Shown one piece after another: positions 52,331 through 59,954 of a DNA stretch of 64,000 nucleotides. Position numbers and translations under genes: made by a program. Source of the DNA: Ardenticatenaceae bacterium (GTDB lineage Bacteria > Chloroflexota > Anaerolineae > Promineifilales > Promineifilaceae). Every line of letters starts with the position of its first letter. The stretch's first letter is position 1. Below the pieces are notes generated by a model. It worked only from the letters and a program-made list of their open reading frames with translations. It was not told the DNA's origin and searched no databases. Location: positions 186,001 through 250,000 of the forward strand of contig JACKBV010000003.1 of assembly GCA_020634315.1 (NCBI GenBank), written 5' to 3'.

Positions 52331-55240
52331 ATGCTGCATATTCATTTGTTTGGGCATGTACGTTTGTTAGTAGACGGCCGTTCCTATCGCTTTCAGGGAC
52401 TGCCAAAGACCACACCACTGCTGGCTTATTTGCTGCTGCACCGCGAAACGGCCGTTTCCCGTGACCACCTTGCCTTCCTTCTCTGGGACGACGTTCCCGA
52501 AAGCGAAGCCCGCGCCAACCTGCGCCGCCATTTACACGATTTGCGCCGCGCCCTGCCCGACGGTACCAATTGGGTGCTTAGTGATGCCAAAAGCGTGCAA
52601 TGGAATCCGGCAGCGCCCACCTGGTTTGACGTTGCCGAATTTGAACGGCTGTGCCAGGACACGAACCGCCTAACCGAGGCCATCACCCTTTGCACTGGCG
52701 ACCTGCTGCAAAGCTTGTACGACGATTGGATTTTGCCAGAGCGAGAACGGCTGCAAGCGCTTTACTTTGCGACATTAGAACGGTTGATCACCCGCGAATG
52801 GGAGCGCGGCGATCTGGCGCAGGCGATGGTTCATGCGCGTCAACTGCTCAGCCGTGATCCGTTGCGCGAAGATGTGCTGCGCAGCTATATGCTGCTGCGT
52901 GCCGAAAGCGGCGACCGTGCCGGAGCACTGCAACTGTACCAGCAGTTCAAAACACGCCTGGACGAGGAACTAGGGGTCGAGCCAATGCCGGAAACTGTCG
53001 CCGTTTACGAACGAGTGGCGCATCATCAACCGCCTGCCGACGATCTCGATGTTCAACCTCGCCCTGTTTTGGCGGCATCACCCGCGCCGCCTGCGCCGGG
53101 CATCAGCCAGCCCCCGCCCAATAATTTACCGGCACGCCTCAACAGCTTTGTGGGGCGGCAAGATGAATTGATGCTTGTGTGTCGGCTGTTGGGCACGGCC
53201 GAAACGGCGGTGCGCCTGCTGACAATTACCGGGCCGGGCGGAACCGGCAAGACGCGCTTAGCCACCGAAGCGGCCCATTGGCTTTGGGAACATCATCGGG
53301 ATCAATTTCCGGATGGCATTTATTTCGTTGGGCTTTCTGGTGTTGCCAGCCCGGAGTTGGTGTTAACGGCCGTTGCCGAAACGCTCGATTTGCGCGGTGA
53401 TCCCAACGGCTCGTCGTTGGAAAACCTTCAAGCTTTTTTACGCGACAAACGGCTGCTGCTGCTGCTGGACAATTTTGAGCATTTACTGGACGCCGCGCCG
53501 CTGCTTGTGGAATTGTTAACGGCCGTTCCCCATTTGCGCCTGCTCGTCACCAGCCAGGCTGTGCTGCGGCTGTATGGCGAACACGAGTTTCCCTTGTCGC
53601 CGCTGCCGCTGCCCGATCCGGCGCATTTGCCAGCGGCCGCAGATTTGCTCAATTATGCTGCTGTGCGCTTGTTTGTGGAACGCTTGCAGGCGGTGCAGCC
53701 CCGGTTTGTCCTGACGGCCGAAAACGGAACGGCCGTTGCCGAAATTTGTCGCTGTCTTGATGGCATGCCCCTGGCTTTGGAGCTGGCGGCGGCGCGGGGC
53801 AAATTGTTCACACCGGCGGCCATGCTTGCCCAATTGAACCAGCGCCTTCATTTCCTCACCGGTCAGGTGCGCAATCGGCCGAACCGCCACCAAACCCTGC
53901 GTGCGACCATTGATTGGAGTTATAACCTGCTCACGCCAGCCGAACAGACGCTTTTCTCGGCGGTGGCTCTCTTTGCCGCATCTTTTACGCTCACGGCGGC
54001 CGAGGCACTCTTTCGTGCCGACGCCGTGCCCCATTTGCCGGACATCGACATTCCCGATCTGATCCTCTCGTTGGTGGACAAAAATATGCTGCGTGCATTG
54101 CCCGCCGAGGGCGTGGAGGAACCCCGTTTTCGCATGTTGCAGACGCTGCGTGAATATGGGCTGGAAAAATTGGGGCAAATGGAAACGGCCGTTTTCTTTT
54201 ATCGCAATTACGCCATTTACTACACCGACTTTGCCGAACAAGGCAAGGCCGGGATGCGCAGCACGGATCAATCAGCCTGGGTGCAGCGGCTGCGCCAGGA
54301 AGAAAACAACATGATTGCCGCCCTGGATTGGCTGTTCGCCGATGCCGATACGGCGCAAAACGCGCTGCTTCTCACACGCACAATCACCGCCCTCTCCCGC
54401 TTTTGGCCTTTGCAAGGGCGCATTCGTGATTTGCGCCAATGGCTGGATCGCGCGATGCGCTACCTGCCTGATTTGTCGCCTGACTTGCAGGCTGTCCTGC
54501 TCAACGAGCTGGGGAACACGGCACAATTGCAAGGCGATTATCCCATTGCCGAAGAGAGCCATCGACGCGCCTTACAATTGGCCTATGCCCTTGATGATGG
54601 CGTGCTCATCGCGCACACCTTGCATTTTCTCGCTTATGCGGCCGGTCGTCAGGGGCAGTACCCGGAAGCGCGGCAGTTGTTCCAGGAAAGCCTGAGCTTG
54701 CACCGCCAATTGCCCACTGCCACGCCTTTGCAGCTTACCACGCTGCTCAACAATCTGGCGATTGTGCATAAACGGCTGGGCGAATATGACGAAGCGATTG
54801 CGCTGCTGCACGAGACGTTGAACGTGAAACGTGACATTGGCGATAAGCTCGGTTTGCCTGCGTCACTTTCCAATCTCGGCAATTTGTATGTGTTGCAAGG
54901 CAAATTGGGGGAGGCGGAAGCGCATTTGCGGGAGGCGCTGGAGCTGCGCAAGCAGCTTCAAGATCGCCAGGGGATGCTCTATTCGGTGAATCAGATGGCT
55001 AGTCTGGCGGTGGCGCAGGCACGATACGGCCGTGCCGCCACCCTTTACGCCGCCGCCGATGCGCTGCATCAGGCCATGGGCATTGCCCGCGCCGCCGATG
55101 GCCTGACGGATCAACAGCATGAAATGGAGATTTTGCGCCGCCAGTTGGATGAAGGCGAATTAGCCACGTTTCAGGCTCGTGGTGCCCGCATGCCGCTTGA
55201 GGAAGCGGTTGCTTACGCCTTGCGCGAAGATGCGGCTTAG
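52331..55240 (+). CDS. BTAD / NB-ARC ATPase / TPR transcriptional regulator (SARP-LAL-like)
   Basis: 969 residues with AGAGGT before the ATG. The N-terminus is an OmpR-like winged helix (MLHIHLFGHVRLLVDGRSYR; then LLAYLLLHRETAVSRDHLAFLLW and NLRRHLHDLRRAL), followed by the BTAD helical domain (about 95-245, ending LDEELGVEPMPETVAVYERV). A P-loop NTPase of NB-ARC type has Walker A TGPGGTGKTRLATEA (near 300), Walker B LLLLLDNFEHLL (near 378) and GMPLALELAAARGKL. TPRs fill about 700-950. Such proteins switch on genes after a ligand triggers nucleotide exchange. The target genes are unknown; the gene stands alone. Confidence 0.93.
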   Translation: MLHIHLFGHVRLLVDGRSYRFQGLPKTTPLLAYLLLHRETAVSRDHLAFLLWDDVPESEARANLRRHLHDLRRALPDGTNWVLSDAKSVQWNPAAPTWFDVAEFERLCQDTNRLTEAITLCTGDLLQSLYDDWILPERERLQALYFATLERLITREWERGDLAQAMVHARQLLSRDPLREDVLRSYMLLRAESGDRAGALQLYQQFKTRLDEELGVEPMPETVAVYERVAHHQPPADDLDVQPRPVLAASPAPPAPGISQPPPNNLPARLNSFVGRQDELMLVCRLLGTAETAVRLLTITGPGGTGKTRLATEAAHWLWEHHRDQFPDGIYFVGLSGVASPELVLTAVAETLDLRGDPNGSSLENLQAFLRDKRLLLLLDNFEHLLDAAPLLVELLTAVPHLRLLVTSQAVLRLYGEHEFPLSPLPLPDPAHLPAAADLLNYAAVRLFVERLQAVQPRFVLTAENGTAVAEICRCLDGMPLALELAAARGKLFTPAAMLAQLNQRLHFLTGQVRNRPNRHQTLRATIDWSYNLLTPAEQTLFSAVALFAASFTLTAAEALFRADAVPHLPDIDIPDLILSLVDKNMLRALPAEGVEEPRFRMLQTLREYGLEKLGQMETAVFFYRNYAIYYTDFAEQGKAGMRSTDQSAWVQRLRQEENNMIAALDWLFADADTAQNALLLTRTITALSRFWPLQGRIRDLRQWLDRAMRYLPDLSPDLQAVLLNELGNTAQLQGDYPIAEESHRRALQLAYALDDGVLIAHTLHFLAYAAGRQGQYPEARQLFQESLSLHRQLPTATPLQLTTLLNNLAIVHKRLGEYDEAIALLHETLNVKRDIGDKLGLPASLSNLGNLYVLQGKLGEAEAHLREALELRKQLQDRQGMLYSVNQMASLAVAQARYGRAATLYAAADALHQAMGIARAADGLTDQQHEMEILRRQLDEGELATFQARGARMPLEEAVAYALREDAA

Positions 55241-55249
55241 ACTGGCTGG

Positions 55250-55810
55250 TTAAAGCTGCTGCCTTTGTGTTTGGACGGGTAAGGCCAGGCTGTTTGCTGC
55301 GGAGGCGGCGAAGGTTTCGGCTTCTGTTTCGTTGTCCGTGAAGTAGAGCAAAACGGCCGTATTCTTCCCTATCATAATTTGCACCGTATAACTGACGCGG
55401 GTGCCGCGCTCGTTTGATTTAATCTCTTCTGTAAGCATGACACAATGGGCATCGGCAAGGGCATATTGCCGCCGCTGCTTGTAAATGGCCCAGTCGCGCA
55501 CGGCTTCGATAGTCCCTTGCGCTTTGTCCACCGTTACCCATCCTTTCCCCAAAAAGGAAAACCAGGCTGGAACGGCAAAAACCAGTGTGAGCGCCAGCAT
55601 GAGAATGAATCCGGGGATGCTGGATATCCACTCTTGCCAGGTGGCGTAGCGGATGTATTCCACCAGCCCGCTAAAGGCGTAGTAGCCAAAGAAGAGGGCG
55701 AATGGCAGCAGTAAGCCGCCGGTAACGAGCCGCGCACTTAAAGGAAGGTGCCAGGGGAACACGAGGCGTGTCCCGGATTGTGTTTCGTGATGATAAGTTG
55801 ATTGTTGCAT
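55250..55810 (-). CDS. Membrane protein of unknown function
   Basis: 186 residues. Two membrane helices (about residues 28-50, LVTGGLLLPFALFFGYYAF, and 63-85, IPGFILMLALTLVFAVPAWF) are followed by a cytosolic beta-rich domain (VTVDKAQGTIEAVRDWAIYK, then YTVQIMIGKNTAVLLYFTDNE) like small PH-type domains. No family was recognised. A hairpin related in design to family A lies in its leader. Confidence 0.72.
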   Translation of the reverse strand: MQQSTYHHETQSGTRLVFPWHLPLSARLVTGGLLLPFALFFGYYAFSGLVEYIRYATWQEWISSIPGFILMLALTLVFAVPAWFSFLGKGWVTVDKAQGTIEAVRDWAIYKQRRQYALADAHCVMLTEEIKSNERGTRVSYTVQIMIGKNTAVLLYFTDNETEAETFAASAANSLALPVQTQRQQL

Positions 55811-55829
55811 CTGATCTCCGTTGCCAATA

Positions 55830-55888
55830 GCCTCGCGCAGGTTGTTTCATGAGATGGGCTGTGCCGATGCCCTGCGCGAGATAGGTTT
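55830..55888 (-). promoter_or_regulatory. Variant family-A-like hairpin with a different stem
   Basis: On the minus strand CTCGCGCAGG pairs with CCTGCGCGAG around a loop containing CATCTCATGAAACA, about 20 nt before the start codon at 55810 and its GGAG. The stem sequence differs from CTCCCGGAGG, but both arms differ in a way that keeps the pairing, and the loop keeps TCATGA. Confidence 0.65.
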
Positions 55889-56167
55889 TTTCTTTTGTTG
55901 TGATGTGCCAGATTTCTTTGAAGAAAGTGGTCATTTGCTTTCGTTCCCCAATTTAGCTTGCAGCCGTCCGTCAGCCGTCCGAAATGGGGTTTGTTTTTGG
56001 ATGTTGCCAGGATGCATACCGGACGGCCGTTTCCTATGATTCCTTGTAGATAACGGCGGTTGTATGAGGAGCGAGGCGGCTTGCTCCGGTATGCATGAAA
56101 AACCAACCTTGTGGCGTGTGTCGTGACTATGCAAACCCGCTGCGAGGTTATTTTTGAGGGAAAGATC
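55889..56167. other. Divergent intergenic region
   Basis: No gene seen. One ACGGCCGT octamer (56023-56030) and remnants resembling the TGAATGAAAACCAACCT flank of family-A elements (56090-56110). Confidence 0.4.
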
Positions 56168-57517
56168 ATGACCAGGAAAGTAATGTTGTTCCTGTCAATT
56201 GTTAGTTTTTTAGCGATGGCCTCGTTTGTGGTGGTGTTGTCTACCCATGCGGCTGATGATTTGGCGGCAACGGCCGTTGCCGCCAACGGCCACACTTCAT
56301 GGGTTCGGATCACCGTTGACAGCCAGAATGATGTTGGGCAATACCTTTCTTTGGCCGCCCAATATGGAAGCGATGTGCCGTATATCGCTTACTACGACGC
56401 GACAGCGGGTGATTTGAAGCTGGCACAACGCACGGCTGGCAATTGTGGCCCAAACCAAACCTGGAGTTGTGTTGTGTTGGATGGGAATTCCAGCACCGAT
56501 GTGGGGCAGTACGTCTCTCTGGCTTTTAATGGCAGTGATTATGGCGTTGTTTACTACGATGCCTTCTTTGGCGTGAACCGCTACACCAATCCGGCAAGCG
56601 GGATTTGGGGGGAAACGGTTGAGTTTGTTGCTGGTTTTGAGGTGGGGCAGGTCAATGATTTGGTTTATGACGATGGCGTGCCCCATGTGGCTTATTACCG
56701 TGATGTGCCAAACGGCCGTTTCGGTTATGCGCGGCGAGTGGGCAGTGGTGGCAATTGTGCCGCCTGGCAATGCACCGTCATCGCTCCTGTGGGCGGCAGC
56801 TTTGCCATCGATGCCGCTTTGTACAGTGGTCTGGGCATTGCCTACAGTTCGACGGCGTCGGGGCTGGGGTATGCCGTGCCGGTGAACGGCGGGGGCAACT
56901 GTGGCGATGGGCAATGGGCGTGTACAACAATCAATGCCAACGCTTTGCCAACGGCCACATCCTTGCAAATGGCCCATTGCGGGCTGCTTGGGTGCAGCAG
57001 TCCGGCACAAATTGCTTACTACGATTACCTGCAAGGGATATTGATGTATGCCGTCCGTGTGGAAAATGGGCAGGGTAATTGCCCTGGCAATGCTAATTGG
57101 ACGTGCAGCCTCATTGAGTTTTTGAGCACGCCGCTCAATCCGGTGGCTCCCGGTTTATCGCTGCTTGTGGTCAATGACCAGCCGGTGATCATTTACCAGG
57201 ATTTGGACGACCAAACGAACAGCATCTTAAAAGCTGCCTGGCCTGAGGCGGACGGCAATTGTGGCCCTCATCAGGATTGGCGCTGTGTGGTGGTTGACAG
57301 CGGTGCGCGTGTTGGCGGTTTTGTCGATGTTGGGCAGGCGCTGGATGCGAAGGTGATAAACGGCCGTATCCACATTGCCTATGACGATGCGGACAACGGC
57401 GACCTGCTGCTGGCCTATGAACCGGCGGCCGTGCCTCCGCCGCCAACCCCGTCGCCTGCGCCCACACCAGACCCAACGGCAACCTATTACTTGTTTTTAC
57501 CTTCCGTCATGCGCTAG
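56168..57517 (+). CDS. Exported repeat protein with Cys-pair repeats and C-terminal LPSVMR tail
   Basis: 449 residues from ATG at 56168 (GAGGGAAAG upstream). Signal peptide FLSIVSFLAMASFVVVLSTHA. The body is a beta-rich repeat, probably a propeller: five segments carry a short Cys pair of the form GNCGPNQTWSCVV, GGNCAAWQCTVI, GGNCGDGQWACTTI, GNCPGNANWTCSLI and GNCGPHQDWRCVVV, separated by blade-like strands with Y(Y/D)DA. A Pro/Thr linker (PPPPTPSPAPTPDPTAT) leads to the very C-terminal YYLFLPSVMR. A related tail ends the next protein. Function unknown; surface display or secretion is likely. Confidence 0.82.
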   Translation: MTRKVMLFLSIVSFLAMASFVVVLSTHAADDLAATAVAANGHTSWVRITVDSQNDVGQYLSLAAQYGSDVPYIAYYDATAGDLKLAQRTAGNCGPNQTWSCVVLDGNSSTDVGQYVSLAFNGSDYGVVYYDAFFGVNRYTNPASGIWGETVEFVAGFEVGQVNDLVYDDGVPHVAYYRDVPNGRFGYARRVGSGGNCAAWQCTVIAPVGGSFAIDAALYSGLGIAYSSTASGLGYAVPVNGGGNCGDGQWACTTINANALPTATSLQMAHCGLLGCSSPAQIAYYDYLQGILMYAVRVENGQGNCPGNANWTCSLIEFLSTPLNPVAPGLSLLVVNDQPVIIYQDLDDQTNSILKAAWPEADGNCGPHQDWRCVVVDSGARVGGFVDVGQALDAKVINGRIHIAYDDADNGDLLLAYEPAAVPPPPTPSPAPTPDPTATYYLFLPSVMR

Positions 57518-57571
57518 GCGTTTGCCTGGACGGATGGCGAAAGTTCAATCATTCATATAAAAGGAAACAAT

Positions 57572-58807
57572 GTGATCATGACGAAACGATTTATTTTTAT
57601 CATTACTGCTCTTTCTGTAACGTTCCTTGCCGTTATGTGGCAGGTTGCCCCGGCATATGGCAATCCCTTGGTGGTTATTGGCGATGGCACGGCCGTTAGC
57701 TGCCAGACAGAAGCCGCGGCCAATGCTTTCTCTGACGCGGTTGCCGCCGGTGGCACGATTGACTTTGATTGTGGCTCTGAGCTGGTGGTCATGAATGTCA
57801 ATACGAATGTGACGGATCAGCAGGTGACGGTGAACGGCAACGGCCGTATCGTCCTGAGCGGTGAAGGACTGCGCCAGATTTTTCTGCTCACTGGTTCAGC
57901 CAACCTCACCCTAAACGACCTCACCCTCCAAGATGGCAGCGCCGGGCAAGGTGGTGCCATTGCCATTGAGCCACAGGCGAGCGCTACCATCAATCGTAGC
58001 TTTTTCACCAGCAACGAGGCAGCGACAGTAGGCGGTGCCATCTACAATCAGGGGACATTGACCATTAACCAGAGCACCTTGGGCAGTAATGTTGCATTTA
58101 GCCATGGTGGTGCCCTTTATAACAGTGGAGGCACCGTGGACATCTATGACAGTTACATTATCAGTAATCAGGCTGAAAACGGGGATGGGGGGGGCTTGTT
58201 GACTTATGAGGGCGCAATGACGTTAGAGCGTACGGCTGTGCGCAGCAACATCAGTGCCAACCATGGCGGGGGACTCAGTGCCAGTACCGACATGCAAATT
58301 ATCAATGTTACCTTTTCTAACAACCATGCCCTGTTGGGTGGTGCTCTTTACTCTGGTCAAAGTGGTCAAACTATCAATATTGTCAACTCTACATTTAATG
58401 AAAACCAGGCCGATACGGCCGGTGCGATTTATCGTCATTCAGCCTCGACGGTAGTGGTGAAAAACAGCATTCTGACTGGCAGTCTGAATACCAACGGCAG
58501 CAGCCCCAGCCTCAACTGCGATGGCCCATCATTGGTCTCGTTGGGACATAACATCATTAGTGACAATTCTTGTTTTCCCAACCCCGGCACCGTCGGCGAT
58601 CTCTTTGGCACGGACCCTTTATTAGGCCCCTGGTTGGCTTCGCCAATCCGCGCTTATATCCCCAATGCAAACAGCCCGGCTGTTGATTATGGCCTCGATT
58701 GTCCCGCTGTCGATCAGCGTGGTTATCCACGCCCGCTGGGCGCTGCCTGTGATGTTGGCAGCATTGAACGCGGACAACTGCTTTATTTGCCGCTCATTGT
58801 GCGCTAA
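57572..58807 (+). CDS. Exported right-handed beta-helix protein with C-terminal LPLIVR tail
   Basis: 411 residues, GTG start with AAGGAA upstream (an ATG at 57578 is an alternative). Signal peptide FIFIITALSVTFLAVMWQVAPAYG (hydrophobic). The body is a parallel beta-helix of polymorphic-membrane-protein type, with GGAIYNQGTLTINQSTLGSN, GGALYNSGGTVDIYDS and GGGLSASTDMQIINVTFSNN. It ends with the DQRGYPRPLGAACDVGSIE segment typical of CSLREA proteins and the tail LLYLPLIVR at the last residues. Likely a surface adhesin or polysaccharide-binding protein. Confidence 0.87.
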   Translation: MIMTKRFIFIITALSVTFLAVMWQVAPAYGNPLVVIGDGTAVSCQTEAAANAFSDAVAAGGTIDFDCGSELVVMNVNTNVTDQQVTVNGNGRIVLSGEGLRQIFLLTGSANLTLNDLTLQDGSAGQGGAIAIEPQASATINRSFFTSNEAATVGGAIYNQGTLTINQSTLGSNVAFSHGGALYNSGGTVDIYDSYIISNQAENGDGGGLLTYEGAMTLERTAVRSNISANHGGGLSASTDMQIINVTFSNNHALLGGALYSGQSGQTINIVNSTFNENQADTAGAIYRHSASTVVVKNSILTGSLNTNGSSPSLNCDGPSLVSLGHNIISDNSCFPNPGTVGDLFGTDPLLGPWLASPIRAYIPNANSPAVDYGLDCPAVDQRGYPRPLGAACDVGSIERGQLLYLPLIVR

Positions 58808-58943
58808 ACGGCTGGCCGCAATTGGCGTCTGTTGCTTTTTTCTAAAAATTCGGACGCAAATCGGACACTCGCCGGACGGCCGTTTCCTATACTGCTGGTA
58901 TTGCTCAATTAAACAATTATTTGCGACAAGGAGAATGAAAAAA

Positions 58944-59429
58944 ATGAAATCTAGACTTGCTTTATTAATGACACTGTTGATTGCTCTGTTAGCCCTGGTT
59001 GCCTGTGGTAAAGACCCGGCAACATTGAGTGACATCCCTGCTTACGAAGGCGCAACCGCGCTCCAGGCTGGTCAAGACCCTGTGGCCGACACGCTCATTC
59101 AAAACATGGAACAAGATGCCAGCCTGCGTGCCAACCTCGGCGTTGGTGGCAGCATTGAGCAAATGGCTTACCGTCTGCCAGACGGCGCGACCTGGGAACA
59201 GGTGAAGAGCTTCTATGACAAAGAGTTGGGTGCAGATGGTTGGGAAAGTGGCATGGGTGGCCCTGGCGGCGATTTAGCCAGCAGCATTATGGAATCGGCC
59301 AGCGCCAGCAACCCGCTCTTCCAGACCTCCATTTGGTCGCAAGGGAAACAAACCCTGACCCTGGTGCGCAGCGCCAATCCGACCAATGAGTCTGAAGTTT
59401 ACTTAATCATGTCGTTGAACACGAACTAA
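58944..59429 (+). CDS. Lipoprotein of unknown function
   Basis: 161 residues. The ATG at 58944 has AAGGAG ten bases upstream; the ATG at 58935 is too close to it. Lipobox: LLIALLALVACGK with lipidated Cys near residue 18. The mature part has YEGATALQAGQDPVADTLIQ, MAYRLPDGATWEQVKSFYDKELGADGW and a C-terminal strand-rich half. It resembles small lipoproteins with a ubiquitin-like or SnoaL-free fold described for Chloroflexota, but I assign no family. An intrinsic terminator follows. Confidence 0.82.
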   Translation: MKSRLALLMTLLIALLALVACGKDPATLSDIPAYEGATALQAGQDPVADTLIQNMEQDASLRANLGVGGSIEQMAYRLPDGATWEQVKSFYDKELGADGWESGMGGPGGDLASSIMESASASNPLFQTSIWSQGKQTLTLVRSANPTNESEVYLIMSLNTN

Positions 59430-59438
59430 GAGAACCTG

Positions 59439-59480
59439 GCGATGAGAGATTATTTCAATCTCTCATCGCTTATTTTTTTA
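59439..59480 (+). terminator. Intrinsic terminator between lipoprotein and globin genes
   Basis: GCGATGAGAGATT / AATCTCTCATCGC, 13-bp perfect stem, followed by TTATTTTTTT. Confidence 0.93.
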
Positions 59481-59484
59481 CTTC

Positions 59485-59892
59485 ATGAATCTCCACGCTA
59501 TCACACTGGTGCAAGCTAGCCTGGAACGGGTGATGCAGCAAGGGGAAACAGTCGTCGCACTTTTCTATGCACACCTGTTTATGCTTGATCCGGCGCTGCG
59601 TACGCTTTTTCCACCTGACTTGAGCGAACACGGCCGTTCCTTTTTGGCCGCGCTGCAACTGGGGGTTAACGGCCTGCTCGCCTCCGAGACCATGATCCCG
59701 GCAATCAAGCAAATCGGTTATCTGCACGCCCGGCATGGCATCGGCCCGCGTCATTACCACACATTCGGGCAGGCGTGGCTGTGGACATTGGCACAAGTGT
59801 TGGGAGATACATTTACCGAAGAAGTAGCGGAAGCGTGGCAAGAAGCTTTTTATTTGGTGGCCGGTCTGATGAAAGAGGCGGCCATAAATTAA
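59485..59892 (+). CDS. Single-domain globin
   Basis: 135 residues. It matches the globin domain of flavohaemoglobins but lacks the reductase part: FYAHLFMLDPALRTLFPPDL (B-C region), then HGRSFLAALQLGVNGL, the proximal-His region YLHARHGIGPRHYHTFGQAWL (His of ARHG is the F8 candidate), and VAEAWQEAFYLVAGLM. It should bind haem and O2 or NO. The start codon lies only five bases after a terminator T-run, and no ribosome-binding site is seen, so translation may begin on a leaderless or read-through transcript. Confidence 0.9.
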   Translation: MNLHAITLVQASLERVMQQGETVVALFYAHLFMLDPALRTLFPPDLSEHGRSFLAALQLGVNGLLASETMIPAIKQIGYLHARHGIGPRHYHTFGQAWLWTLAQVLGDTFTEEVAEAWQEAFYLVAGLMKEAAIN

Positions 59893-59899
59893 AGGTCAA

Positions 59900-59933
59900 C
59901 AGGTGAAGATTGGCGGCAGCCAATCTTCACCTG
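59900..59933. terminator. Strong hairpin after the globin gene
   Basis: CAGGTGAAGATTGGC / GCCAATCTTCACCTG with 4-nt loop, 15-bp perfect stem. No T-run follows, so termination is uncertain; an mRNA-end protecting or processing role is possible. Confidence 0.75.
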
Positions 59934-59954
59934 TGCCTTCTCAAGGAGCATTTG

